Source of the DNA: Streptomyces sp. NBC_00568
Lineage (GTDB): Bacteria; Actinomycetota; Actinomycetes; Streptomycetales; Streptomycetaceae
Reading direction: 5' to 3'
NCBI RefSeq assembly: GCF_026341855.1
Contig: NZ_JAPENW010000001.1
Span: 6,129,001 to 6,193,000, forward strand
Length of the DNA: 64,000 nucleotides
The notes beneath the pieces were generated by a model, which was not told the DNA's origin, did not search any database, and worked only from the letters and a program-made list of their open reading frames with translations. The translations under genes and the position numbers were made by a program. Below are positions 53,101 to 61,920 of the stretch, in pieces (positions within the stretch are counted from its first letter, which is position 1; each line of letters opens with the position of its first letter).

Positions 53101-54730
53101 CCTGCGTGAGGCGTACCGAGCCGCGTCGCAGCTGTATGAGAAGGTCGGCGTCGGCGCCGATCTGCGGGCCGAACAGGCCCGGGCCGAGAGCGACGAGAGC
53201 GCCGCGCTCGCGGAGCTGGACCGGCTCAGCAACAAGGTGCGCACGCGGGCCGCGCAGCTCCTGGAGTCGCCGGACGGTTCCGACGGCCCCTCACGGCAGG
53301 CCGCCGCGGCGCGGGCCGACGAACTGGTGCAGCTCCTGGAGACCCGGATGTCGACCGCGAGCGAACAGCTCGGGCGGCTGCGCGGCGAGGCCGAGCGGCA
53401 CGCGCCCGAGGACGGCGAGGCGCACACCGAACTGGCCGACGACCTGGTCCCGAGCGACGCCGAGCACGCGCAGGCCCTGCTGCGCACGGCCACGACCGAA
53501 CTCGCCGCCCGCACCGAGGCGTTGAACCAGGCACGCGAGTCGCACGCCGAGTTCCTCGGCGCCCACCGGTCCGCCGAGGACGCGGCCGGCGGCTTCGACG
53601 AGACGTCGGCCCTGCTCAGGGACCTGATCCGGGAGCACCCCGACGAGGAGCAGGACGAGCCCGAGCCCTACCCCGGCACCCTCGAGGAGGCGCGGAACTC
53701 CGCCGCCGAGAGCCGCCGCTCGCTGCGCGGCTGCGCCGCCGATCTCTCCGCGGCCGAGGGCGCCGTCCGCGAGGCGAGCGACATCCTCGTACGGCACGCC
53801 AACTCCACCCGCTACGAGCAGGTGCGGACCCCCGCCCGGCAGCAGATCCGCGAGCTGCCCGCCTCCTCGCTGCCCGAGCACGCGCAGAAGTGGGCGGACG
53901 CGTTCGCGCCCCGGCTGCGGGTGCTGACCGACGAGCTGGAGCAGCTGGAACGCAACCGGGACTCGATCGTGGACCGGCTGCGCGGGCTCGTGGAGTCCGC
54001 CCTCGCCACCCTGCGGTCCGCGCAGCGGCTGTCCAGGCTGCCGGAAGGGCTCGGCGAGTGGTCCGGGCAGGAGTTCCTGCGCATCCGCTTCGAGGAACCC
54101 GATCAGGCCACCCTCACCGAGCGGCTCGGCGAGGTGGTGGACGAGGCCACCCGCGCGGCCGTCAAGAAGAACTCCGACATGCGGCGCGACGGCATGTCAC
54201 TGCTGCTGCGCGGGGTCGGCGCCGCGCTCCAGCCCAAGGGCGTCGCCGTGGAGATCCTCAAGCCGGACGCCGTGCTGCGCGCCGAACGGGTCCCCGTCGG
54301 GCAGATGGGCGATGTGTTCTCCGGCGGTCAGCTGCTCACCGCGGCCATCGCGCTGTACTGCACGATGGCCGCGCTGCGCAGCAACGACCGCGGCCGTGAC
54401 AAGCACCGGCACGCGGGCACCCTGTTCCTCGACAACCCCATCGGGCGCGCCAACGCGACGTATCTGCTGGAGCTCCAGCGGGCCGTCTCGGACGCGCTCG
54501 GCGTCCAGCTCCTCTACACCACGGGCCTGTTCGACACGACCGCGCTCGCCGAGTTCCCCCTCGTCATCCGGTTGCGCAACGACGCCGACCTGCGTGCCGG
54601 GCTGAAGTACATCAGCGTCGAGGAGCATCTGCGGCCGGGACTGCCGCGTGAGGCGCCCGCCGGGGAGACCGTGCACACCGAGATCACGGCGACGCGGATG
54701 TACAAGCGCCCGGCGCCGATCGTTCCGTAG
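50138..54730 (+). CDS. Large SMC-like ATPase (MukB/MksB/JetC-like)
   Basis: A 1530-residue protein with a split ABC ATPase head. Walker A lies at residues 64-70 (ENGGGKS in LFLENGGGKSVLLKLIF), signature FSGGQ at 1394-1398, and Walker B LFLDN at 1429-1433 where Asn1433 replaces the usual catalytic Glu. Two long Ala/Arg/Glu-rich coiled-coil arms (about 280-650 and 830-1370) flank a globular hinge-like domain (about 680-800). This is the MukB/JetC shape. ATG 50138 has a weak ribosome site. No JetD/MksG nuclease follows; a terminator and a convergent gene come next. Confidence 0.8.
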   Translation: MYELSRVRLYSIGPAGARYADTVLDLRGVGQPVPDPAPTQAEFFAEEPVGPPRRPAPAGVLFLENGGGKSVLLKLIFSVMLPGHRNTLGGASSGVLRKFLLADDCGHVALEWQHTLTGECVVVGKASEWRGRQVSNDPRKFAEAWYSFRPGPGLSLDNLPVAEAGRRRTMKGFRDAITEAGKVYPHLEVHWEEIHDRWNEHLGDLGLDPELFRYQREMNADEGEAAGLFAVKKDSDFTDLLLRAVTDTRDTDGLADLVGGFGNKLGRRAELIAERDFTAGSADLLGRIVDAAEARARARDIHTGAERRTRTLARRLSARAVRERVRAGELAQRVTAAAYSVTHAEGARERSALIAAELAYRHASLALAGAEKSAAAQKRELADARTLHSAWQAAELVLRHRAAADRSTRVADAIREAERDAAPALAARARAAVDLVRALHRAAEGAESLANEEEERSAGLQEIGETAHADSTSAATAAQRARSEVGHLRQRLSEVEQETAEAVRAGWLDDSAPDADPARAALAASDAEKSAVASWDTAREASRRAADHAREAASAESRAELTAARAADAATAAERSYEAERRTAEALAEEERLAELLSLPGADARGGVPQPRRDEESDGPAGSSGGAPLTPEELDRYADELRELLDEGVTSAERQLFELRTAAADDARILGALGDGGLLPPGPDVLATVEYLGEHGIPALPGWRYLAQAVDPVDHARVLAARPELVDGVIITDPDTHARAREVLGEAALLPRSAVAVGTAAALLAPTPASDAGDGGVFLVPPNPAMHDEHAADEERQTLRARAGLRDEEIRALAARLGKDRELAARLASWRTGCPAGRLIELAATARDARAFAEEAEAELAEARTVRAEADETAADAAHVRDERQEAAQKARRAADALAGLAFRLRERAGWQVKVRELADEAAESEARAQVCLERARAADEDRRAAQRAADDARRTARALRAERAEIAGAPDDVTQDGTAAPKASLPALREAYRAASQLYEKVGVGADLRAEQARAESDESAALAELDRLSNKVRTRAAQLLESPDGSDGPSRQAAAARADELVQLLETRMSTASEQLGRLRGEAERHAPEDGEAHTELADDLVPSDAEHAQALLRTATTELAARTEALNQARESHAEFLGAHRSAEDAAGGFDETSALLRDLIREHPDEEQDEPEPYPGTLEEARNSAAESRRSLRGCAADLSAAEGAVREASDILVRHANSTRYEQVRTPARQQIRELPASSLPEHAQKWADAFAPRLRVLTDELEQLERNRDSIVDRLRGLVESALATLRSAQRLSRLPEGLGEWSGQEFLRIRFEEPDQATLTERLGEVVDEATRAAVKKNSDMRRDGMSLLLRGVGAALQPKGVAVEILKPDAVLRAERVPVGQMGDVFSGGQLLTAAIALYCTMAALRSNDRGRDKHRHAGTLFLDNPIGRANATYLLELQRAVSDALGVQLLYTTGLFDTTALAEFPLVIRLRNDADLRAGLKYISVEEHLRPGLPREAPAGETVHTEITATRMYKRPAPIVP

Positions 54731-54804
54731 AGACAGGGCCGTGGGGGAACCGCGGGTCGTCCTCGGCCGGCCGCGCCCACGCGGCGGAGCCGCATGTCGC
54801 TACA

Positions 54805-54825
54805 GCCCCGCGCCCCTCGCGGGGC
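54805..54825. terminator. Terminator after the SMC-like operon
   Basis: An 8-bp stem (54805-54812 with 54818-54825) with a CCCCT loop in the 101-nt convergent gap between the SMC-like gene and the GMC oxidoreductase gene. Confidence 0.7.
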
Positions 54826-54831
54826 GCCCGT

Positions 54832-56382
54832 CTACGCGTCCTCCTTCATCATGTCGGCGCACTTCTCGCCGATCATCATCGTGGTGATGCAGGGGTTCAC
54901 GGAGATCAGATCCGGCATGGCCGAGCCGTCCGCGACCCGCAGGCCCTCGACTCCCTTGACCCGCAGCCGTGCGTCGAGCGGGGCCGAGGTGTCGTCGTCC
55001 GCGCCCATCTTCACGGTGCAGGACGGGTGGTAGACGGTGTTGTGGGTCTTGTGGATGTAGTCCAGCAGCTCCTCGTCGGAGCGGATGTCCGGCCCGGGGG
55101 CCAGCTCGGCACCCGCCCAGCCGCTCAGCGCGGGCTGCGAGGCGATCCGCCGTGCCAGCTTCAGCCCGTACGTCATCACCCGCACGTCGTGTTCGTGGGT
55201 GAAGTACCGCGGGTCGACCATCGGTTTGTCCCGGTAGTCGCGGGTGCGCAGCCGCACGGTGCCGCGGGACTTCGCGCGCGTGACGTTCGGGGTGAGGCAG
55301 AACGCGTTCTCCGAGGTGGGGAATCCGTGCCGCGCGGTGTTCATGTCGAACGGCACCGAGCCGTAGTGGAACATCAGGTCGGGCCGGTCCAGGCCCGGTT
55401 CGGTGTCGTAGAAGATGCCCGCCTCCCACCACTGGCTGGACGTGGTGGGCATGGGCCGCTTCGCCTCCCACATGATGACGCCCTCGGGGTGGTCCTGGAG
55501 GTTCTCGCCGACGCCCGCCGCGTCCGCGACCACGTCGATGCCGACCTCGCGCAGATGCCCGGCGGGCCCGATGCCCGACAGCATCAGGAGCTTCGGCGTG
55601 TCGATGGAACCGCAGGAAACGATCACCTCGCGGCGGGCCCGGACCGTCCGGGTGTGGATCAGATCCGGGTCGAGGTACTCGGCGCCGACACATCTGCGGC
55701 CTTCCAGGACCAGCTTCTTCGCCCGCACCCCCGTCCGCACCGAGAGATTCGGCCGCTTGCCCATGACCGGGTGGAGGTACGCGACCGACGAGGACTGCCG
55801 GATGTTGTTCTCGTCGGAGTTGATCTGGAACCAGTTGGCGCCCCGGACCACCGTCGTGCCGCTGTTGAACGCGGTGGTCGGGATGCCCGCCTGCGCGCAC
55901 GCCTCCAGCAGGGCGGCGCCGCACGGGTCCTCGCCCTTCAGCGTGCGCAGCTTCACCGGGCCGGTGCGGCCGTGGTGGTCGCCCGGAGCGTCGTTCGACT
56001 CCAGCCGCCGGTAGAGCGGGAAGAGTTCGGCCGAACTCCAGCCCGTACAGCCCGCGGCGGCCCAGTCGTCGAGGTCCTCCGCGGGAGCCCAGAAGGCGAT
56101 GCACGAGTTGTGCGAGGAGCAGCCGCCGAGCACCTTGGCGCGGGCGTGCCGCATGAAGCTGTTGCCGGTGGCCTGCGGCTCGACCGGGTAGTCCCAGTCG
56201 TAGCCGGATTCCAGCAGGCCCATCCAGCGGTCCAGTCTGAGGATGTCGTCGTCGCCGACGTCGCTGGGGCCGGCCTCCAGGACGCACACGGTGACGGACG
56301 GGTCCTCGGAGAGGCGGGCCGCGACCACATTCCCCGCGGTACCGCCGCCGACCACGACATAGTCGAACTCATCGTTGCTCAT
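54832..56382 (-). CDS. GMC oxidoreductase, choline dehydrogenase-like
   Basis: A 516-residue FAD enzyme that would oxidise choline to betaine aldehyde. It has the FAD-binding DYVVVGGGTAGNVVAARLSE, GGCSSHNSCIAFWAP, CGSIDTPKLLMLSGIGP, and the catalytic pair in NTVYHPSCTVKMGADD (His) and VNPCIT (Asn). Head of the minus-strand choline cassette: the APC permease is directly upstream in transcription, 17 nt away. GGAGGG precedes ATG 56382. Confidence 0.88.
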   Translation of the reverse strand: MSNDEFDYVVVGGGTAGNVVAARLSEDPSVTVCVLEAGPSDVGDDDILRLDRWMGLLESGYDWDYPVEPQATGNSFMRHARAKVLGGCSSHNSCIAFWAPAEDLDDWAAAGCTGWSSAELFPLYRRLESNDAPGDHHGRTGPVKLRTLKGEDPCGAALLEACAQAGIPTTAFNSGTTVVRGANWFQINSDENNIRQSSSVAYLHPVMGKRPNLSVRTGVRAKKLVLEGRRCVGAEYLDPDLIHTRTVRARREVIVSCGSIDTPKLLMLSGIGPAGHLREVGIDVVADAAGVGENLQDHPEGVIMWEAKRPMPTTSSQWWEAGIFYDTEPGLDRPDLMFHYGSVPFDMNTARHGFPTSENAFCLTPNVTRAKSRGTVRLRTRDYRDKPMVDPRYFTHEHDVRVMTYGLKLARRIASQPALSGWAGAELAPGPDIRSDEELLDYIHKTHNTVYHPSCTVKMGADDDTSAPLDARLRVKGVEGLRVADGSAMPDLISVNPCITTMMIGEKCADMMKEDA

Positions 56383-56399
56383 GAGCTGTTGACCCTCCT

Positions 56400-57962
56400 T
56401 CAGTCGGCCGCCGGAGCGGTGAGCGGAGCCGGGACGGCGGGCTGCAGCCGGTGCTCGTCGAGGACGCCGGTGCGGTGGCGCTGGACGAACCAGTAGTAGG
56501 CGAAGCCGCCGCCGGCGATGACGGCGACGAACAGCACCGCACCCCAGCGCAGATACCAGTGGAACGGCGCGGCGGCGTTGTAGACCTCGGCGCGCGGCCA
56601 GATCAGGTTGATCGTCATGACCGCGCCCCAGACGACGGCGAGGACATTGACGAGCAGGCCCCAGCGGCCCAGCGAGAACTTCCCGTCGCCCGCGGGCTGC
56701 CACGTGCCGCGCAGCCGGGCCACCAGCATCGGGGCGGTCACACCGAGGTAGGCGAGATAGATCATGATGATGCCGATGCTGGTGACCACGGTGAAGATCT
56801 GCGGCTGGCGGATGTTCACGACGAGGATCGCCACGGCCAGAATGCCGATGATCACCGCGGGCAGGACCGGCGTCTTGAAGCGCGGGCTGACCCGGGCCAT
56901 CAGCGCGGACGCGGGCAGGTTGTTGTCCCGGGACATCGCGAAGGCCAGCCGGATAGCCGCCGTGTGCACCGCGAGCGCGCACACCGTGACCGCGATCAGC
57001 ACGCACCACAGCATCGCCTTGCCCGCCGTCGGGCCGAGCACGTCGAGCACGATGTACTGCAGACCGTCCGTGGACAGCTTCTCCCCCTTCAGGCTGGAGA
57101 CGCTCATCAGCGCGAGCAGCAGCACCAGGCCGCCCAGGACGAACGAGGCGACGATCGCGCGGATGATGGCCCGCGGGGCGTTGCGGGAGGGGTCCAGGGA
57201 CTCCTCACCGAGCGAGGCCGCCGTGTCGAAGCCGTACATCACGTACGCCGAGGCGAGCGAGGCCACCAGGAACGCGCCCAGATAGCCGGACGAGTGCCCG
57301 GCACCCGTGCCCGCCGTCTCCGTGACCACCTGTGGTCCCCGGGTGATGTGGACGGCGAACAGCACGATGAGGACGACGGTGGCGATCAGCTCGATGAACA
57401 CGCCCGCGCTGTTGATGGTGGCCATCAGCTTCACGCCGAAGGCGTTCACCAGGGTCGTGAAGAGGATGAGCACCGTGGCCAGGACGACCGCGTTGGTCGC
57501 GACGTCGTACTTCCCGGTCCCGTCCCCGACGAACTGGAAGGTGTCGGAGATCTGCGGGAGCGTCAGCTGATAGGCGAGTGCCACCGCCGAGATCGACACG
57601 ATGGAGGCGATCAGCATCATCCAGCCGGCCAGCCATCCGAGATGCGGATTGCCTATCTTCTTCGACCAGTTGTAGACGGAGCCCGCGACGGGATAGCGCG
57701 CGGCCAGCTCCGCGAAGCAGAGGGCGACCATGAACTGCCCGCCGAAGACCATCGGCCAGGACCACCAGTAGGCGGGACCTCCGCTGCCGTAGCCGAAGTA
57801 GAAGAGCTGGAACGTGCCGGTGAGGATGGAGATGTAGCTGATGCCGGCGGCGAAGGTGTGGAAGTTGCCGAGGGTGCGCTTGAGTTCGGGTTTGTAGCCG
57901 AACTCGGCGAGTTCGGCGTCGTCGTGGTGCTGTGGGCCGGACGGTTGCTCGGTGGTCGTCAT
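56400..57962 (-). CDS. APC-superfamily permease (choline/ethanolamine type)
   Basis: A 520-residue transporter with twelve helices of the amino acid-polyamine-organocation type: GNFHTFAAGISYISILTGTF, ARYPVAGSVYNWSKKIGNPH, YVMYGFDTAASLGEESLDPS. Placed between the choline dehydrogenase and betaine aldehyde dehydrogenase genes, so choline or betaine uptake is probable. ATG 57962. The upstream extension is not coding; a 142-nt gap separates it from the aldehyde dehydrogenase. Confidence 0.85.
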   Translation of the reverse strand: MTTTEQPSGPQHHDDAELAEFGYKPELKRTLGNFHTFAAGISYISILTGTFQLFYFGYGSGGPAYWWSWPMVFGGQFMVALCFAELAARYPVAGSVYNWSKKIGNPHLGWLAGWMMLIASIVSISAVALAYQLTLPQISDTFQFVGDGTGKYDVATNAVVLATVLILFTTLVNAFGVKLMATINSAGVFIELIATVVLIVLFAVHITRGPQVVTETAGTGAGHSSGYLGAFLVASLASAYVMYGFDTAASLGEESLDPSRNAPRAIIRAIVASFVLGGLVLLLALMSVSSLKGEKLSTDGLQYIVLDVLGPTAGKAMLWCVLIAVTVCALAVHTAAIRLAFAMSRDNNLPASALMARVSPRFKTPVLPAVIIGILAVAILVVNIRQPQIFTVVTSIGIIMIYLAYLGVTAPMLVARLRGTWQPAGDGKFSLGRWGLLVNVLAVVWGAVMTINLIWPRAEVYNAAAPFHWYLRWGAVLFVAVIAGGGFAYYWFVQRHRTGVLDEHRLQPAVPAPLTAPAAD

Positions 57963-58104
57963 GAGCGGACTCCAGATGGGCCTGGGGGCGGGGTGAGGGA
58001 GCGGCTCGTGCGGGTGCCGGGTTCCATGAGGGGGTGCTACGCGGGCGCCATGTCCGCGGTGGTGCGCCGGGGCGGCGGGGGTGAGCAGCCCCGGACGATC
58101 CGGA

Positions 58105-59571
58105 TCAGGCGAACCAGCCCTGCGGGGACGGGTCGGTGTTGCGCCAGATGTGTTTGGCCTCGCGGTACTCGGCCAGTCCCGACGGCCCGAGTTCGCGCCC
58201 GAAGCCGGACTGCTTGAAGCCTCCCCACTCGGCCTGCGGGACGTAGGGGTGGTAGTCGTTGATCCACACCGTGCCGATCCGCAGACGGGCCGCGACACGC
58301 TGGGCCTTGGCCTCGTCGGTGCTGAAGACGGCGCCCGCCAGTCCGTAGATCGTGTCGTTGGCGAGGCGCACGGCCTCCGCCTCGCCGCTGAAGCGCTCCA
58401 CGGTGAGCACGGGCCCGAACGACTCTTCCTGGACCACGGACATGTCGCCGCTGCACTCGTCGAGGACGGTCGGCGGATAGTAGAAGCCCGCGTCCAAGCC
58501 GGGTCCCGTCGGCCGGGCGCCACCGCAGCGCAGCACCGCTCCTTCCGCCAGGCCCTTGGCGACGTACGCCTCGACCTTGGCGCGGTGCGCCGCGGAGATG
58601 AGCGGCCCGGTCTGCGCCCGCTCGTCGAACGGTCCGCCCATCCGGATCTCCGACGCCCTGCGTACGACCTCGTCGACGAACCGGTCGTGCAGGGAGTCCT
58701 CGACCAGCAGTCGCGCGCCCGCCGAGCAGACCTGCCCGGAGTGCAGGAAGACCGCGGTCAGCGCCATGTCGACGGCTGTCTCGAAGTCGGCGTCGGCGAA
58801 GACGATGTTGGGGTTCTTGCCGCCGAGTTCGAGGGCGACCTTCTTCACCGTCCCGGCGGCGGCGGCCATCAGCCGGCGCCCGGTCGCCAGGCCCCCGGTG
58901 AAGGAGACCAGGTCCACGTCCGGATGGTCGGCGAGGGGGGCGCCCGCCTCGGGGCCGGCGCCCAGCACCAGGTTGGCGACGCCCGGCGGCACTCCCGCCT
59001 CTTCCAGGAGCCGCATCAGATGGATCGCCGTGTGCGGAGTCAGCTCGCTCGGCTTGAGCACGAAGGTGTTGCCCGCGGCCAGCGCCGGTGCCACCTTCCA
59101 GGCCGTCTGCAGCAGCGGGTAGTTCCACGGGGTGATCAGCGCGCAGACCCCGACGGGTTCGTACACGACACGGCTGTCGACGCTCTCCGTGCCCGTCTCG
59201 ACGACCCGGCCGGTCTCGGCGGCGGCCAGCCGGCCGAAGTAGCGGAAGCAGTTCGCGATGTCGTCGATGTCGTACTCGCTCTCGACGAGCCGCTTGCCGG
59301 TGTCGAGGGACTCGGCGCGGGCGAGGGCGTGCTTGTCGCGGACGAGGAGATCGGCGACACGCAGCAGCAGGTCACCGCGGTCGGCCGACGGGACCGCGGG
59401 CCAGGGGCCCTCGTCGAAGGCACGGCGCGCGGCGGCGATCGCCTCCACGGTGTCCTTGCCGCCGGCCTCGTCGACGACTCCGACCAGCGAGCCGTCGGCG
59501 GGGCAGCGGATCTCGCGGGTCCGCGCGTCGAGCGCGCCCCGCCACGATCCGTCGATGTACAGGTCAGGCAC
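58105..59571 (-). CDS. Betaine aldehyde dehydrogenase-like NAD(P) aldehyde dehydrogenase
   Basis: A 488-residue aldehyde dehydrogenase: PWNYPLLQTAWKVAPALAAG, catalytic Glu248 in VALELGGKNPNIVF and nucleophile Cys282 in SGQVCSAGARL. It resembles the BADH (BetB/GbsA) branch, converting betaine aldehyde to glycine betaine. GTG start 59571 overlaps the Rieske gene end by 8 nt. With the GMC enzyme it completes choline oxidation. Confidence 0.9.
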   Translation of the reverse strand: MPDLYIDGSWRGALDARTREIRCPADGSLVGVVDEAGGKDTVEAIAAARRAFDEGPWPAVPSADRGDLLLRVADLLVRDKHALARAESLDTGKRLVESEYDIDDIANCFRYFGRLAAAETGRVVETGTESVDSRVVYEPVGVCALITPWNYPLLQTAWKVAPALAAGNTFVLKPSELTPHTAIHLMRLLEEAGVPPGVANLVLGAGPEAGAPLADHPDVDLVSFTGGLATGRRLMAAAAGTVKKVALELGGKNPNIVFADADFETAVDMALTAVFLHSGQVCSAGARLLVEDSLHDRFVDEVVRRASEIRMGGPFDERAQTGPLISAAHRAKVEAYVAKGLAEGAVLRCGGARPTGPGLDAGFYYPPTVLDECSGDMSVVQEESFGPVLTVERFSGEAEAVRLANDTIYGLAGAVFSTDEAKAQRVAARLRIGTVWINDYHPYVPQAEWGGFKQSGFGRELGPSGLAEYREAKHIWRNTDPSPQGWFA

Positions 59572-60709
59572 GTGGGCCTCCCAGTCGCTCGATCAACCAC
59601 GCATGGAAGACCCCGATGTGATGCTCTGTCGGAACCAGCACACCACCGTTGCGATACGCACGTGACGCCATCGCCGGCTGTGTCCTTTCACAGGCTTCGA
59701 AGTCCTGTTCGTTCACCCGGTGGAAAAGCTCCACCGACTTGGACACGTCGGCGCCCGACTCGACGACCTCCGGGGCGTAGAGCCAGTCGCACTCGACGAC
59801 CGTGCGGTCCTCGGCGAGCGGGAACATGCGGTGCAGGATGACATGGTCCGGGACCAGATTGACGAAGACCGTCGGTTTCACCGTGATCGCGTAGTAGCGG
59901 CGGTCCTGGTCGTCCGCGACCTCGGGCAGCTTGGCGAAGCCCTCGCTGCCGTCGACCGTGAAGCCCTTGATCTCCTCCCCGAACTCGGCGCCGTGGCCCA
60001 CGTAGTACTGGGCCGCGTACCCGTCCGCGAACTCCGGGAGCACCTCCGTCAGTTCGGGGTGGATCGTGGCGCAGTGGTAGCACTCCATGAAGTTCTCGAC
60101 GATCAGCTTCCAGTTCGCCCGTACGTCGTAGGTGACGCGCCGGCCGAGCGCGAGGTTCTCGGCGCCGTAGTGCTCGATGGCCGCCGCGGTGCCGAGCCGC
60201 TCCACGGCCGCGCCCGTCACCGTCTCCTCGAAGGAGGGTGGCTCGTCGGCCAGGCACACCCAGGCGTAGCCGAGCCACTCGCGCAGGGCGACCTTGACCA
60301 GGCCGTACTCGACGCGGTCGATGTCCGGCATCTTCACCAGGTTCGGCGCCGCGACCAGCTTGCCGTCGAGGTCGTACGTCCAGGCGTGGTATGGGCATTG
60401 GAGGTTGCGCCGCACCTCGCCCGACTCCTCGGTGCACAGCCGGGCACCCCGGTGCCGGCAGATGTTGAGGAAGGCGCGCAGCTCACCCGTGCGGGAGCGG
60501 GTGATCAGGACGCTCTCCCGGCCGACCTGCACGGTGCGGAAGGCTCCGGGCCTCGCGAGATCCGCGGAGCGCACCGCGCAGAACCACATCGACTCGAAGA
60601 GCCGCTCCTGCTCCTGCCGGAAGATCTCCGGGTCGGTGTAGTAGTGCCCGGGGAGCGTGGCGATCAGGCTGGGGGACAGCGGGGACGGGGAGACGGGGAT
60701 CGTCGTCAC
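59564..60709 (-). CDS. Rieske ring-hydroxylating-type oxygenase, glycine betaine monooxygenase-like
   Basis: A 381-residue oxygenase alpha subunit. Rieske cluster ligands are C84, H86 (NICRHRG) and C105, H108 (CPYHAW). The mononuclear iron site is NFMECYHCATIH with E209, H212, H217. Similarity to GbcA/stachydrine demethylase and its place next to sarcosine/dimethylglycine enzymes suggests that it demethylates glycine betaine to dimethylglycine. No reductase (GbcB) gene in view; it may lie beyond the edge. GTG 60709 follows GGAG. Confidence 0.88.
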   Translation of the reverse strand: MTTIPVSPSPLSPSLIATLPGHYYTDPEIFRQEQERLFESMWFCAVRSADLARPGAFRTVQVGRESVLITRSRTGELRAFLNICRHRGARLCTEESGEVRRNLQCPYHAWTYDLDGKLVAAPNLVKMPDIDRVEYGLVKVALREWLGYAWVCLADEPPSFEETVTGAAVERLGTAAAIEHYGAENLALGRRVTYDVRANWKLIVENFMECYHCATIHPELTEVLPEFADGYAAQYYVGHGAEFGEEIKGFTVDGSEGFAKLPEVADDQDRRYYAITVKPTVFVNLVPDHVILHRMFPLAEDRTVVECDWLYAPEVVESGADVSKSVELFHRVNEQDFEACERTQPAMASRAYRNGGVLVPTEHHIGVFHAWLIERLGGPRA

Positions 60710-60720
60710 GTGCGTACTCC

Positions 60721-61875
60721 TCAGGCGGGCGCGGCGGCGAGGCGCTGGGGGTCGAACAGGCCGATGGGGTGCTCGGTGGAGCCGTCCAGGGCGAGGTCGG
60801 CGAGGATCTCGCCGACGACCGGTACGAATTTGAAGCCGTGTCCGGAGAACCCGCAGGCCACCGTGACGGACTCCGGGTGCGCGGGATGGCGGGCGATGAC
60901 GAAGTGCTCGTCGGGCGTGTTGGAGTACATGCAGGTGGCGGCTTTGAGGAAGGTGCCGGGCAGATCGGGGATGCAGCGGGACATGTGGTCCGCCATGGCC
61001 CGGATCTCGTCCTCGTGCACGGTCCGGTCGATGTCCTCCGGGGTGCACTCGACGCCCTTGCGGAAGAAGGCGACCTTCGCGCCCAGTTCGGGTCCGTCGA
61101 TGGAGGGGAAGCCGTAGACCTGGACTCCGGCCGGGTCCTCCCAGATGTAGATCGGATGCCTCTCGGGCACGAACGGCCCGACCCCGCCGGTCGGCTGGAA
61201 CCAGTACATGACCTGCCGCTCGATCCTGAAGGGCACGCCCAGATCGGTGAGCAGCTGCGGCGCCCAGGCTCCCGGGCAGATCACCAGCTGACCGGCGGTA
61301 TAGGTGTTCTCGGCCGTGTGCACCCGCACGCCGTCCCGGTATGGCTCCCAGCGGGTCATCGGCTCGTCGAAGTGCAGGTCGGCGCCCTGCCGGGTGGCGA
61401 GCTGGAGGTGCGCGGCGACGGTGTTCTCGGGGCGGAGCAGTCCCGCCCGCGCCTCGAACAGCGCGACCTCGTCGTCGCGCGGAGTCAGGGTGGGGAAGCG
61501 GCGCCGGATCTCCGCCGCGTCCAGCATCTCGTGGGGCAGGTCCCACCGTTGCGCCGAGAGCAGCGAACCGGAGACGGTCCGTGAGTCCGGGGGCCCGACC
61601 ATCACGCCGCCGCACAGGGTGGCGATGTCACGGCCCGTCGCCCGCTCCAGCTCGTCGTACAGCTCGTAGGCGCGCAGCAGCAGCGGGACGTACGCCGGGT
61701 CCTCGAAGTAGGACTGCCGCGTGATGCGCGAGCCGCCGTGGCTGGAGCCGCGGTTGTGCACCGGGCCGAACTTCTCCAGCCCGAGCACCCGGGCGCCGCG
61801 CGCGGACAGATGGTGCGCGGCGGCGCTGCCCATGCCGCCGAGACCGATCACGATCACGTCATACGTGGGGGACAC
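60721..61875 (-). CDS. Monomeric sarcosine oxidase/N-methyltryptophan oxidase-family flavoprotein
   Basis: A 384-residue FAD oxidase: VIVIGLGGMGSAAAHHLSAR, RGSSHGGSRITRQSYFEDP, and CMYSNTPDEHFVI with Cys315, the position that covalently links FAD in MSOX. HGFKFVPVVGEILADLAL completes the fold. It oxidises an N-methyl amine such as sarcosine or N-methyl amino acid to the amine, formaldehyde and H2O2. GTG 61875. Operon context implies sarcosine to glycine. Confidence 0.9.
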   Translation of the reverse strand: MSPTYDVIVIGLGGMGSAAAHHLSARGARVLGLEKFGPVHNRGSSHGGSRITRQSYFEDPAYVPLLLRAYELYDELERATGRDIATLCGGVMVGPPDSRTVSGSLLSAQRWDLPHEMLDAAEIRRRFPTLTPRDDEVALFEARAGLLRPENTVAAHLQLATRQGADLHFDEPMTRWEPYRDGVRVHTAENTYTAGQLVICPGAWAPQLLTDLGVPFRIERQVMYWFQPTGGVGPFVPERHPIYIWEDPAGVQVYGFPSIDGPELGAKVAFFRKGVECTPEDIDRTVHEDEIRAMADHMSRCIPDLPGTFLKAATCMYSNTPDEHFVIARHPAHPESVTVACGFSGHGFKFVPVVGEILADLALDGSTEHPIGLFDPQRLAAAPA

Positions 61876-61920
61876 AGGGCTCCTCCTGCCTTTCGTCCGG
61901 CTCTTGCCTCTTCATCGGAT

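Noticed and set aside
54731..54831. A JetD/MksG nuclease gene after the SMC ATPase
   Set aside because: The gap is only 101 nt and holds a hairpin; the next gene is a convergent GMC oxidoreductase. No nuclease motif was seen upstream either.
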